Assembly (NCBI GenBank): GCA_018780805.1
Contig: JADMJD010000109.1
Coordinates: forward strand, 1-40,438
Origin: Rubrivivax sp.
Lineage (GTDB): Bacteria > Pseudomonadota > Gammaproteobacteria > Burkholderiales > Burkholderiaceae_C
Direction: 5' to 3'
DNA length: 40,438 bases
The stretch's first letter is position 1; every line of letters begins with the position of its first letter. The position numbers and the translations under genes were made by a program. Shown piece after piece: positions 9,092 to 16,607 of this stretch. The notes beneath the pieces were generated by a model. That model was not told the DNA's origin, made no database searches, and saw only the letters and a program-made list of their open reading frames with translations.

Positions 9092-9457
9092 ATGATGACC
9101 AAGAAGGAACAACGCCTTCGCCGCTCCCGCCAGACCCGCGTGCGCATTGCACTGCAGGGTGTGGCACGTCTGACGGTGTTCCGCTCGAACCTGCACATCT
9201 ACGCCAGCGTCATTTCCGGCGACGGCGCCCAGGTGCTGGCCACGGCCTCGACGGCCGAAAAGGACGTGCGCGCCGAAATCGGTACCGCGGGCAAGGGTGG
9301 CAACACCGCCGCCGCCACGCTGGTGGGCAAGCGCATCGCCGAGAAGGCCAAGGCCGCCGGCATCGACAAGGTCGCCTTCGACCGCGCTGGTTTTGCGTAC
9401 CACGGCCGCGTCAAGGCGCTGGCCGAGGCTGCTCGCGAAGCCGGTCTGCAGTTCTGA
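9092..9457 (+). CDS. rplR: 50S ribosomal protein L18
   Basis: A 121-residue L18, which with L5 and L25 anchors 5S r[19 protein letters not shown] at the N-terminus and AAREAGLQF at the end are diagnostic, with [20 protein letters not shown] in the core. Two consecutive ATGs (9092 and 9095) follow an AAGGAG site at 9079-9084; the first has the better 7-nt spacing. It lies 11 bp after rplF and 21 bp before rpsE. Confidence 0.98.
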   Translation: MMTKKEQRLRRSRQTRVRIALQGVARLTVFRSNLHIYASVISGDGAQVLATASTAEKDVRAEIGTAGKGGNTAAATLVGKRIAEKAKAAGIDKVAFDRAGFAYHGRVKALAEAAREAGLQF

Positions 9458-9478
9458 CGCGGCAAAAGGAAAGATCAC

Positions 9479-9997
9479 ATGGCAAAGTTCACCCCCCGCC
9501 AGCAGACCGAAGGCAGTGACGACGGTCTGAAGGAAAAGATGATTGCGGTCAACCGCGTCACCAAGGTCGTCAAGGGCGGCCGCACGCTGAGCTTCGCGGC
9601 GCTGACCGTGGTCGGCGATGGCGACGGCAAGATCGGCATGGGCAAGGGCAAGGCCAAGGAAGTGCCGGTTGCGGTGCAGAAGGCCATGGAGTCTGCGCGC
9701 CGCAACATGGTCAAGGTCCAGCTGCGCAACGGCACCATCCAGCACAACGTGCGCGGTGAGCACGGTGCCGCCAAGGTGCTGATGGCGCCGGCGAAGCCGG
9801 GTGACGGCATCATCGCCGGTGGCCCGATGCGCGCTGTGTTCGAAGTGATGGGCGTGACCGACATCGTCGCCAAGAGCCTGGGCTCCAGCAACCCGTACAA
9901 CATGGTTCGCGCCACGTTGGACGCGCTGAAGAACTCGACGACGCCGGCGGCCGTGGCTGCCAAGCGTGGCAAGTCGATCGAAGACATCTTCAACTGA
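9479..9997 (+). CDS. rpsE: 30S ribosomal protein S5
   Basis: A 172-residue S5, which with S3 and S4 surrounds the mRNA entry and affects translational accuracy. The double-stranded-RNA-binding-like N-terminal domain shows [20 protein letters not shown] and [20 protein letters not shown]; the C-terminal domain has [19 protein letters not shown] and [27 protein letters not shown] (9465-9473) is the likely SD. Length and motifs are normal. Confidence 0.99.
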   Translation: MAKFTPRQQTEGSDDGLKEKMIAVNRVTKVVKGGRTLSFAALTVVGDGDGKIGMGKGKAKEVPVAVQKAMESARRNMVKVQLRNGTIQHNVRGEHGAAKVLMAPAKPGDGIIAGGPMRAVFEVMGVTDIVAKSLGSSNPYNMVRATLDALKNSTTPAAVAAKRGKSIEDIFN

Positions 9998-10019
9998 TCG
10001 ACCGGGCGGAGAACTAGAC

Positions 10020-10202
10020 ATGTCCGACAAAAAAACCCTGACCGTCAAGCTCGTCAAGAGCGTGGCGGGCACGCGCGAAGACCACCGCGCCACCGTGCGT
10101 GGCCTGGGTCTGCGCAAGCTCAACAGCCAGCGCACGCTCGAGGACACCCCCTCGGTGCGCGGCATGATCAACAAGGTCGCGTACCTGGTGCAGGTGCTCT
10201 GA
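10020..10202 (+). CDS. rpmD: 50S ribosomal protein L30
   Basis: A 60-residue L30, a small non-essential-type large-subunit protein. ATG 10020 ([18 protein letters not shown]) gives the usual length; the longer in-frame start at 9966 lies inside rps[21 protein letters not shown] and the ending [11 protein letters not shown] are typical. Its stop overlaps the rplO start by one base (TGATG), so L15 translation is probably coupled to it. Confidence 0.98.
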   Translation: MSDKKTLTVKLVKSVAGTREDHRATVRGLGLRKLNSQRTLEDTPSVRGMINKVAYLVQVL

Positions 10203-10633
10203 TGGAACTGAACACGATCAAACCTGCCGACGGCAGCAAGAAGAACCGCCGCCGCGTGGGCCGTGGCATCGGTTCCGGCCTCGGCAAGACCGCGGGCCGT
10301 GGCCACAAGGGCCAGAAGTCGCGCGCCGGTGGTTTCCACAAGGTGGGCTTCGAAGGCGGCCAGATGCCGCTGCACCGTCGCCTGCCCAAGCGGGGTTTCA
10401 AGTCGACCACGCTGAAGTACAACGGCGAAGTGACGCTGTCCGACCTCGAGCGCCTGGGCGCTGACGAGGTGGATCTGGTGTCGCTGAAGGCCGCCGGCCT
10501 GGTGGGCCAGCTGGTCAAGGTCGTCAAGGTGATCAAGGCCGGTGAGCTGACCCGCAAGGTCATGCTCAAGGGCATCGGCGCCACGGTGGGTGCGAAGGCG
10601 GCGATCGAAGCCGTCGGCGGCTCGCTGGCCTGA
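10202..10633 (+). CDS. rplO: 50S ribosomal protein L15
   Basis: A 143-residue L15, which joins late in assembly and reaches deep into the 23S rRNA through its basic N-terminal arm. The arm is visible as [20 protein letters not shown], followed by [12 protein letters not shown] and [20 protein letters not shown]. It overlaps rpmD by one base and is followed 17 bp later by secY, the standard spc order. Confidence 0.99.
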   Translation: MELNTIKPADGSKKNRRRVGRGIGSGLGKTAGRGHKGQKSRAGGFHKVGFEGGQMPLHRRLPKRGFKSTTLKYNGEVTLSDLERLGADEVDLVSLKAAGLVGQLVKVVKVIKAGELTRKVMLKGIGATVGAKAAIEAVGGSLA

Positions 10634-10650
10634 AGAAGGACAAGCAGACG

Positions 10651-11961
10651 GTGGCTACCTCCGCGAATCAGCTGGCCAAGAGCGGGAAGTTCGGTGACCT
10701 GCGTCGCCGCATCATCTTCCTGGTCCTGGCGCTGGTCGTCTACCGGCTCGGCACGCACATCCCCGTGCCCGGCATCGATCCTCAGCAGATGAAAGCGCTG
10801 TTCGAGGGTCAGGCCGGTGGCATCCTGAACCTGTTCAACATGTTCTCGGGCGGGGCGCTGTCGCGCTTCAGCGTCTTTGCGCTGGGCATCATGCCGTACA
10901 TCTCGGCGTCGATCATCATGCAGTTGATGACCTACGTCGTGCCGTCGCTGGAAGCCATCAAGAAAGAAGGCGAAGCCGGCAAACGCAAGATCACGCAGTA
11001 CACGCGCTACGGCACGCTGTTCCTGGCGATCTTCCAGAGCCTGGGCATCGCACTCGCGCTGGAAGGTTCACAAGGCCTGGTGCTGAACCCCGGTTTCGGC
11101 TTCCGCATGACCGCGGTGGTCACGCTGGTGTCGGGCACGATGTTCCTGATGTGGCTGGGTGAGCAGATCACCGAGCGTGGCCTGGGCAACGGCATCTCGA
11201 TCCTGATCTTCTCGGGCATCGTCGCCGGCCTGCCCAGCGCCATCGGCGGTCTGTTCGAGCTGGTGCGCACGGGTTCGATGAGCATCGTCGCCTGCCTGAT
11301 CATCCTGGCCCTGGTGGTGTTCGTCACCTTCGCGGTGGTGTTCGTCGAGCGGGGTCAGCGCAAGATCCTGGTGAACTACGCCAAGCGCCAGGTCGGCAAC
11401 AAGGTTTACGGTGGCCAGTCGTCGCACCTGCCGCTGAAGCTGAACATGTCGGGTGTGATCCCGCCGATCTTCGCCAGCAGCATCATCCTGCTGCCGGCCA
11501 CGATCGTGGGCTGGTTCGCCACGGGTGAAGGCATGCGCTGGCTGAAGGACCTGTCGTCGGCGTTGTCGCCGGGGCAGCCGATCTACGTGCTGCTGTACGC
11601 GGCCATGATCGTGTTCTTCTGCTTCTTCTACACGGCGCTGGTGTTCAACAGCCGTGAGACCGCAGACAACCTGAAGAAGAGCGGCGCGTTCATCCCCGGC
11701 ATCCGCCCGGGTGAGCAGACCGCCAAACACATCGACCGCATCCTGGGCCGTCTGACGCTGGCTGGCGCGATCTACATCACGCTGGTCTGCCTGCTGCCCG
11801 AGTTCCTGGTGCTGAAGTACAACGTGCCGTTCTACTTCGGGGGCACCTCGCTGCTGATCATCGTCGTCGTCACGATGGACTTCTGGGCCCAGGTCCAGAG
11901 TTACGTGATGAGCCAGCAGTACGAGTCGCTGCTCAAGAAGGCCAACTTCAAGACCACCTAA
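10651..11961 (+). CDS. secY: Preprotein translocase subunit SecY
   Basis: A 436-residue SecY, the channel subunit of the SecYEG inner-membrane translocon. It starts at GTG 10651 behind a GAAGGA site. Ten hydrophobic segments can be traced, including the first around [20 protein letters not shown] with the plug region after it, and the conserved [12 protein letters not shown] and [19 protein letters not shown] motifs. The cytoplasmic loop with [19 protein letters not shown] binds SecA and the ribosome. It ends spc-type transcription in many species, but here infA follows after 90 bp of repeat sequence. Confidence 0.99.
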   Translation: MATSANQLAKSGKFGDLRRRIIFLVLALVVYRLGTHIPVPGIDPQQMKALFEGQAGGILNLFNMFSGGALSRFSVFALGIMPYISASIIMQLMTYVVPSLEAIKKEGEAGKRKITQYTRYGTLFLAIFQSLGIALALEGSQGLVLNPGFGFRMTAVVTLVSGTMFLMWLGEQITERGLGNGISILIFSGIVAGLPSAIGGLFELVRTGSMSIVACLIILALVVFVTFAVVFVERGQRKILVNYAKRQVGNKVYGGQSSHLPLKLNMSGVIPPIFASSIILLPATIVGWFATGEGMRWLKDLSSALSPGQPIYVLLYAAMIVFFCFFYTALVFNSRETADNLKKSGAFIPGIRPGEQTAKHIDRILGRLTLAGAIYITLVCLLPEFLVLKYNVPFYFGGTSLLIIVVVTMDFWAQVQSYVMSQQYESLLKKANFKTT

Positions 11962-11967
11962 TGATGA

Positions 11968-12050
11968 GCCCCCACGTTCGCAGCTTCGCTGCTCCACTGC
12001 CCCCCACGGGGGCGCAAGCCTCCTTTGGGGCGGCCCGGCGGGAGGCTTCA
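11968..12050 (+). repeat. GC-rich dispersed repeat that supplies and covers the infA ribosome binding site
   Basis: The secY-infA gap is filled by nested inverted repeats: GCAGC-TTC-GCTGC, CCCCC-AC-GGGGG (12001-12012), and AAGCCTCC (12016-12023) pairing with GGAGGCTT (12041-12048) around a loop containing TGGGGCGGCCCGGC. The last arm contains the SD GGAGG at 12041-12045, 6 nt before the infA ATG, so the stem can hide it. A second copy with a different but still paired stem lies at 40388-40438. Similar elements are, as I recall, scattered through Comamonadaceae genomes. Confidence 0.75.
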
Positions 12051-12051
12051 C

Positions 12052-12270
12052 ATGTCTAAGGACGACGTCATCCAGATGCAAGGGGAGATTCTCGAGAATC
12101 TCCCGAACGCCACGTTCCGGGTCAAGCTGGAGAACGGGCACGTGGTGTTGGGCCACATCTCGGGCAAGATGCGCATGCACTACATCCGCATCCTGCCGGG
12201 TGACAAGGTCACCGTCGAGCTCACGCCCTACGATTTGAGTCGCGCGCGGATCGTTTTCCGCGCCAAGTGA
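12052..12270 (+). CDS. infA: Translation initiation factor IF-1
   Basis: A 72-residue IF-1, an OB-fold protein that binds the 30S A site during initiation. [20 protein letters not shown] and the C-terminal [20 protein letters not shown] are diagnostic. ATG 12052 gives the exact family start; the in-frame ATG 12025 would be inside the repeat. The ribosome binding site belongs to the upstream repeat and can be paired off, a possible translational control. rpmJ follows after 18 bp. Confidence 0.98.
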   Translation: MSKDDVIQMQGEILENLPNATFRVKLENGHVVLGHISGKMRMHYIRILPGDKVTVELTPYDLSRARIVFRAK

Positions 12271-12288
12271 CAGGACAAGGAGAAGACC

Positions 12289-12402
12289 ATGAAAGTCGCC
12301 GCATCGGTCAAGAAGATGTGCCGGAACTGCAAGATCATCCGCCGCAATGGTGTGGTGCGTGTGATCTGCACCGACCCGCGTCACAAGCAGCGCCAAGGCT
12401 GA
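12289..12402 (+). CDS. rpmJ: 50S ribosomal protein L36, zinc-ribbon form
   Basis: A 37-residue L36 between infA and rpsM, its usual place. It reads [19 protein letters not shown] and then continues to RHKQRQG. C11, C14, C27 and H32 form the zinc site, so this is the zinc-binding (C+) form rather than the zinc-free paralogue used under zinc limitation. A CAAGGAGA site at 12276-12282 precedes the ATG. Length, cysteine pattern and context agree, despite its small size. Confidence 0.97.
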   Translation: MKVAASVKKMCRNCKIIRRNGVVRVICTDPRHKQRQG

Positions 12403-12418
12403 TTCGCTAGGAAAGAAC

Positions 12419-12784
12419 ATGGCACGTATTGCAGGCATCAACATCCCTCCGCACAAACATGCGGAAATCGGTCTCACCTCGATCTACGGCATCGGCCGCT
12501 CGACTGCGCAGAAGATCTGCACGCAGGTCGGCATCCCGTACTCCAAGAAGATCAAGGACCTGACCGACAGCGACCTCGAGCGCATCCGCGACGAGATCGG
12601 TCGCATGACCATCGAAGGCGACCTGCGCCGCGAGCTGTCGATCAACATCAAGCGGCTCATGGACCTGGGCTGCTACCGGGGCTTCCGTCATCGCCGCGGC
12701 CTGCCCGTGCGCGGTCAGCGCACCCGCACCAATGCACGCACCCGCAAGGGCCCGCGCAAGGGTGCTGCGGCGCTGAAGAAGTAA
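12419..12784 (+). CDS. rpsM: 30S ribosomal protein S13
   Basis: A 121-residue S13, at the top of the 30S head, where it contacts L5 and the P-site tRNA through its basic tail. [20 protein letters not shown] starts the protein, the helix-two-turn-helix region has [12 protein letters not shown], and [20 protein letters not shown] is the tail. It is 16 bp after rpmJ, so spc and alpha clusters probably share transcripts here. In E. coli S4 represses this operon near the rpsM start; no obvious equivalent is visible in this short gap. Confidence 0.99.
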   Translation: MARIAGINIPPHKHAEIGLTSIYGIGRSTAQKICTQVGIPYSKKIKDLTDSDLERIRDEIGRMTIEGDLRRELSINIKRLMDLGCYRGFRHRRGLPVRGQRTRTNARTRKGPRKGAAALKK

Positions 12785-12811
12785 GCTCCACGCGACTGAA
12801 GAGAACACCAC

Positions 12812-13216
12812 ATGGCCAAGCCTCCCGTCAACACCGCCGCCCGGCGCGTGAGCAAGAAGATCCGCAAGAACGTTGCGGACGGCATCGCCCACGTGCACGC
12901 GTCGTTCAACAACACGATCATCACGATCACCGACCGCCAAGGTGGCGCGCTCGCCTGGGCGTCCAGCGGCGGCCAGGGCTTCAAAGGCTCGCGCAAGTCC
13001 ACGCCGTTCGCGGCGCAGGTCGCGGCCGAAGTGGCTGGTCGTGCTGCCCAGGAACAAGGCATCAAGAACCTGGACGTGCGGATCAAGGGTCCCGGCCCTG
13101 GCCGTGAGTCCAGCGTGCGTGCCCTGGCTTCGCTCGGCATCCGCATCAACCTGATCAGCGACGTGACCCCGGTGCCGCACAACGGCTGCCGGCCGCAGAA
13201 GCGCCGCCGCATCTGA
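12812..13216 (+). CDS. rpsK: 30S ribosomal protein S11
   Basis: A 134-residue S11, in the 30S platform near the E-site m[23 protein letters not shown], the region [20 protein letters not shown] and [19 protein letters not shown] are diagnostic, with the ending [11 protein letters not shown]. It lies 27 bp after rpsM. The gap to rpsD that follows is 220 bp and structured, so the alpha cluster may be split into rpsM-rpsK and rpsD-rpoA-rplQ units. Confidence 0.99.
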   Translation: MAKPPVNTAARRVSKKIRKNVADGIAHVHASFNNTIITITDRQGGALAWASSGGQGFKGSRKSTPFAAQVAAEVAGRAAQEQGIKNLDVRIKGPGPGRESSVRALASLGIRINLISDVTPVPHNGCRPQKRRRI

Positions 13217-13220
13217 GCCT

Positions 13221-13397
13221 GGCCGGCAAGCCTTGCCGGCCTCCGCTACAATAGAGAGTTTTCCGCTGCCGGTGGCTGCCATGTGCAGCCGCCGGCAATT
13301 TTCCTGAAGCCTCGGGTCTCACCAGGCGGCTTCACAAGCCCACCGTTCGGCCAGCAGAGCCGGACTCGCGCGGCGAGTGTGTGCTTCCGATGGAAGC
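13221..13397 (+). promoter_or_regulatory. Structured leader before rpsD: possible -10, terminator-like hairpin and two further hairpins
   Basis: Within the 220-bp rpsK-rpsD gap I see a palindrome GGCCGGCAAGCCTTGCCGGCC (13221-13241, written in two arms around CC), a TACAAT at 13247-13252 without a good -35, and a 13-bp stem with one G-U pair (13267-13279 with 13285-13297) followed by ATTTT. Two compact 6-bp hairpins with 3-nt loops follow: ACTCGC/GCGAGT (13364-13378) and GCTTCC/GGAAGC (13383-13397). It may end the rpsM-rpsK message, start the rpsD message, or both. Confidence 0.55.
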
Positions 13398-13436
13398 TGC
13401 CCTCCGGCCGCGTCAGCATGACAACAAGGATTCAAC

Positions 13437-14060
13437 GTGGCACGTTACCTCGGCCCCAAGGCCAAACTTTCCCGCCGTGAAGGCACCGACCTGTTCCTGA
13501 AGAGCGCCCGTCGCTCGATCGCGGACAAGGCGAAGATGGACTCCAAGCCCGGTCAGCATGGCCGTACTTCGGGTCAGCGCACCTCGGACTTCGGTCTGCA
13601 ACTGCGTGAAAAGCAGAAGGTCAAGCGCATGTATGGCGTGCTGGAGCGTCAGTTCCGCCGCTACTTCGCCGAAGCCGAGCGCCGCAAGGGCAACACCGGC
13701 TCGAACCTGCTGATCCTGCTGGAATCGCGCCTGGACAACGTGGTCTACCGCATGGGCTTCGGCTCCACGCGCGCCGAAGCGCGACAGCTGGTGTCGCACA
13801 AGGCGCTGACGGTGAATGGCCAGGTCGTGAACATCCCGTCGTACGCCGTCAAGGCCGGCGACGTGATCGCGATGCGCGAGAACTCGAAGAAGCAGCTGCG
13901 CGTGGTCGATGCGCTGAAGCTGGCCGAGTCCGTGGGCCTGGCCGACTGGGTGTCGGTGGACGCCACCAAGATGGAAGGCATCTTCAAGAAGACGCCGGAC
14001 CGTGACCAATTCGGCGCTGAGATCAAAGAAGCGCTGATCGTCGAACTGTATTCACGCTGA
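13437..14060 (+). CDS. rpsD: 30S ribosomal protein S4
   Basis: A 207-residue S4, the primary binder of the 16S 5' domain and a translational repressor of the alpha operon in E. coli. It starts at GTG 13437 behind an AAGGA site (13426-13430) and reads [20 protein letters not shown]. The S4 RNA-binding domain follows, with [20 protein letters not shown] and [18 protein letters not shown]. It lacks a zinc-type cysteine cluster. The long hairpin-rich leader in front of it is a natural candidate for S4 feedback control, which is inference. Confidence 0.99.
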   Translation: MARYLGPKAKLSRREGTDLFLKSARRSIADKAKMDSKPGQHGRTSGQRTSDFGLQLREKQKVKRMYGVLERQFRRYFAEAERRKGNTGSNLLILLESRLDNVVYRMGFGSTRAEARQLVSHKALTVNGQVVNIPSYAVKAGDVIAMRENSKKQLRVVDALKLAESVGLADWVSVDATKMEGIFKKTPDRDQFGAEIKEALIVELYSR

Positions 14061-14066
14061 TGCGTG

Positions 14067-14089
14067 AGGCAGGGCTCAGCGCCCTGCCT
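14067..14089 (+). other. Hairpin in the rpsD-rpoA gap
   Basis: Perfect 9-bp arms AGGCAGGGC (14067-14075) and GCCCTGCCT (14081-14089) enclose the loop TCAGC, 6 bp after the rpsD stop. GGTACC rather than a T-tract follows, so a Rho-independent terminator is unlikely; mRNA stabilisation or partial attenuation between rpsD and rpoA is possible. The remaining ~110 bp before rpoA hold no clear promoter. Confidence 0.5.
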
Positions 14090-14200
14090 GGTACCGCCTC
14101 GGCCGCCGGGCGCGAGGGGGCTTGCACCACCTTCGCCCGGCATGGTCCATCAGCCTTATCGGTGTAACGAGCCGAGGGATTTGACAGGAACGCTCACTCA

Positions 14201-15202
14201 ATGCAAACCAATCTCCTCAAGCCGAAGGCCATTCACGTCGAGCCGCTGGGCGGCTTCCGCGCCAAGGCCACGCTCGAGCCTTTCGAGCGTGGCTATGGCC
14301 ACACGCTGGGCAACGCGCTGCGTCGCGTGCTGCTGTCGTCCATGGTCGGTTACGCGCCGACCGAAGTGACGATCGCCGGCGTGCTGCACGAGTACTCGGC
14401 CATCGACGGCGTTCAGGAGGACGTGGTCCACATCATGCTCAACCTCAAGGGCGTGGTGTTCAAGCTGCATGCACGTGACGAAGTCACGCTGGTGCTGCGC
14501 AAGGAAGGCGAGGGCCCGGTCACCGCCGCCGACATCCAGACGCCGCACGACGTCGAGATCATCAACCCCGAGCACGTCATCGCCCACCTGGCGCAAGGCG
14601 GCAAGCTCGACATGCAGATCAAGGTCGAAAAGGGCCGTGGTTATGTGCCGGGCAACCTGCGCCGCTTCGGCGACGAGCCCACCAAGGCCATCGGCCGCAT
14701 CGTGCTGGACGCTTCGTTCTCGCCCGTGCGCCGTGTCAGCTACGCAGTCGAAAACGCTCGCGTCGAGCAGCGCACCGACCTCGACAAGCTGGTGATGGAG
14801 ATCGAAACCAACGGCGCCATCACGCCCGAGGAAGCGATCCGCGCGTCGGCCAAGATCCTGGTCGAACAGCTGGCCGTGTTTGCGCAGCTGCCGTCGGACA
14901 ACCTCGACGAGATCATGAACCCGGACCCGGGCAGCCGCAGCCGCGAGAAGACCAACTTCGACCCGATCCTGCTGCGCCCGGTCGACGAGCTCGAGCTCAC
15001 GGTGCGTTCGGCCAACTGCCTGAAGGCCGAAAACATCTACTACATCGGCGACCTGATCCAGCGCACCGAGACCGAGCTGCTGAAGACGCCCAACCTGGGC
15101 CGCAAGTCGCTCAACGAAATCAAGGAAGTGCTGGCTTCGCGCGGGCTCACGCTCGGCGCGCGGCTGGAAAACTGGCCCCCGCAGGGCCTCGACAAGCGCT
15201 GA
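14201..15202 (+). CDS. rpoA: DNA-directed RNA polymerase subunit alpha
   Basis: A 333-residue alpha subunit, which dimerises to nucleate RNA polymerase assembly. The N-terminal domain has [20 protein letters not shown] and [15 protein letters not shown]; a linker around residue 240 leads to the C-terminal domain with [20 protein letters not shown] and [20 protein letters not shown], which contacts UP elements and activators. An AGGAA site (14186-14190) precedes the ATG. It is followed by rplQ after 66 bp. Confidence 0.99.
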   Translation: MQTNLLKPKAIHVEPLGGFRAKATLEPFERGYGHTLGNALRRVLLSSMVGYAPTEVTIAGVLHEYSAIDGVQEDVVHIMLNLKGVVFKLHARDEVTLVLRKEGEGPVTAADIQTPHDVEIINPEHVIAHLAQGGKLDMQIKVEKGRGYVPGNLRRFGDEPTKAIGRIVLDASFSPVRRVSYAVENARVEQRTDLDKLVMEIETNGAITPEEAIRASAKILVEQLAVFAQLPSDNLDEIMNPDPGSRSREKTNFDPILLRPVDELELTVRSANCLKAENIYYIGDLIQRTETELLKTPNLGRKSLNEIKEVLASRGLTLGARLENWPPQGLDKR

Positions 15203-15268
15203 ATAGCGCCGTCGCATGCATCCCCGGTACCTGACACGGCCGGGGCTCTATAAAGAAAGGACAAGACC

Positions 15269-15667
15269 ATGCGTCACCGTCACGGACTCCGCAAACTCAA
15301 CCGCACCAGCTCCCACCGCCTGGCGATGCTGCGCAACATGTGCAACTCGCTGATCACGCACGAAGCGATCAAGACCACGGTCCCCAAGGCCAAGGAACTG
15401 CGCCGCGTCGTCGAGCCGCTGATCACGCTGGGCAAGGAGCCCACGCTGGCCAACCGCCGCCTGGCCTTCGACCGCACGCGCGACCGCGACGTGGTGGCCA
15501 AGCTGTTCAACGTGCTCGGCCCGCGCTTCGCCGCGCGCCCGGGCGGCTACACCCGCATCCTGAAGATGGGCAACCGCGTCGGCGACAACGCGCCGATGGC
15601 CTTCGTCGAGCTGGTGGATCGCCCGGAAGTCACCGAAGCACCGGCTGAAGACAAAGCCGGGGAATAA
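15269..15667 (+). CDS. rplQ: 50S ribosomal protein L17
   Basis: A 132-residue L17, at the tunnel-exit side of the large subunit. It starts [20 protein letters not shown] and has the conserved [20 protein letters not shown] and [20 protein letters not shown] motifs. The C-terminal [13 protein letters not shown] is a short acidic tail. An AAAGGA site (15257-15262) precedes the ATG. It closes the alpha cluster. The upstream 66-bp gap contains a weak CCCCGG/CCGGGG stem. Confidence 0.99.
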   Translation: MRHRHGLRKLNRTSSHRLAMLRNMCNSLITHEAIKTTVPKAKELRRVVEPLITLGKEPTLANRRLAFDRTRDRDVVAKLFNVLGPRFAARPGGYTRILKMGNRVGDNAPMAFVELVDRPEVTEAPAEDKAGE

Positions 15668-15697
15668 TTAGGCTCGCACGCGAAAGCGTGTTATAGT
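15668..15697 (+). promoter_or_regulatory. Possible promoter and small hairpin before the initiator tRNA
   Basis: TATAGT (15692-15697) lies 12 bp before the tRNA and could be a -10; the best -35 at 18 bp spacing, TTAGGC (15668-15673), is poor. A CACGC-GAAA-GCGTG hairpin (15677-15690) with a GNRA-type loop occupies the spacer. The tRNA may instead be processed from the rplQ transcript. Confidence 0.35.
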
Positions 15698-15709
15698 CAT
15701 AGGCTCAGT

Positions 15710-15787
<78 letters not shown>

Positions 15788-15822
15788 AATTCTCGAACAA
15801 TAAGAACAACCAATGAATTGGG

Positions 15823-15850
15823 AAACGCCGGCCAACAGGTCGGCGTTTTG
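15823..15850 (+). terminator. Intrinsic terminator after the initiator tRNA
   Basis: Arms AACGCCGGCC (15824-15833) and GGTCGGCGTT (15838-15847), with one G-T position, enclose AACA and run into TTTTGCTTTG. It ends the long plus-strand ribosomal block just before the convergent gene at 15866. Confidence 0.85.
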
Positions 15851-15865
15851 CTTTGTGCCCGCGGG

Positions 15866-16498
15866 TCAGTCGGTGAGCGGCAGTGCATCCACCTGCAAGG
15901 TCAGCGCTGCGCCTTCGCCTGCGGTCTGCCAGGCGCCGTTGGCCGTGGTGGTGGTGACCCCGGTGCCTTCCGAGGCGGTGGTCCAGACCGGGTTGAACAG
16001 CGCCGGCGCCGCCGATTCGGCCACCACCCAGTAGTGGCGGCCGGCCTTCAACGTGGGCAGCTTGCTGCGCACGGCGCTGAAGAACTGCTCCACCGGGTTC
16101 CAGCCCAGGGTGTCGACCGGCGCGATCCAGGTCGCCAGCTTGCGGCCGCTGGGCAGGGTCTCGCTGCCACCTTCGTCCAGGGCATCGGTTTGCAGCGAAA
16201 GGCTGATCCTGCGCTGCTGGCTGTCGGCGTTGTTCATGAACCAGATGCCCACGCGCACCAGACGGTGGTTGGCGCTGGCGGGTACCGTGAAGCGCGCGCC
16301 TACGCTTTGCTCCGTGAAGACGTCAAAGCCCCAGTAGCCGAAAAAACCGCCAGGCGGGGCCGTGTTGATCAGCGACACCAGGTTGCCCCGGTTGGGCGAC
16401 GGCGTGGCAGCAGCAAGCTCAGCCGCCTGCACGGGGGCAACGCCCAGGGCAGCGCAAAGCGCCAGCGCTGCAAGATGCGGAAATCGACGTGGGGTCAT
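15866..16498 (-). CDS. Secreted protein of unknown function (choice-of-anchor-like)
   Basis: A 210-residue exported protein. I chose the ATG at 16498 because MTPRRFPHLAALALCAALG with VAPVQAAE is a clear signal peptide behind a GAGGA site; longer in-frame starts would bury it. The mature part is beta-rich: GYWGFDVFTEQSVGARFTV, then WFMNNADSQQRRISLSLQTD and HYWVVAESAAPALFNPVW. It resembles the beta-sandwich domains called choice-of-anchor in PEP-CTERM-type proteins, but has no visible C-terminal anchor and no cysteine in the mature part. It is divergent from a winged-helix regulator, which may control it. No function is assigned. Confidence 0.8.
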   Translation of the reverse strand: MTPRRFPHLAALALCAALGVAPVQAAELAAATPSPNRGNLVSLINTAPPGGFFGYWGFDVFTEQSVGARFTVPASANHRLVRVGIWFMNNADSQQRRISLSLQTDALDEGGSETLPSGRKLATWIAPVDTLGWNPVEQFFSAVRSKLPTLKAGRHYWVVAESAAPALFNPVWTTASEGTGVTTTTANGAWQTAGEGAALTLQVDALPLTD

Positions 16499-16607
16499 GG
16501 GATCCTCGGTGTGGTTGATGGCGAAACGGCCCGGTGGGCCGGTGCGTGATGCTAGGCAGCGGGCTTGTGGCAAGCTTGACCGAATCCTGACCATTGCCCC
16601 CTGCCCG

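Noticed and set aside
11068..12477. Long open frame on the minus strand opposite secY and infA
   Set aside because: It is the shadow of high-GC coding sequence in another frame; low-complexity His/Arg/Asp composition, no family match, and it spans two real genes and their gap.
14061..14160. Third copy of the infA-type dispersed repeat
   Set aside because: The region is GC-rich with inverted arms but lacks the conserved loop GGGGCGGCCCGG, so it is listed only as a hairpin.
14181..14186. TTGACA just before rpoA as a promoter
   Set aside because: A -10 at the right distance would fall inside rpoA (CAAACC), and the start codon is only 14 bp away; the adjacent AGGAA is better explained as the ribosome binding site.
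16527..16541. CGGCCC-GGT-GGGCCG as a proven operator
   Set aside because: Six-base GC-only arms are expected by chance in DNA of this composition; mentioned only as context.
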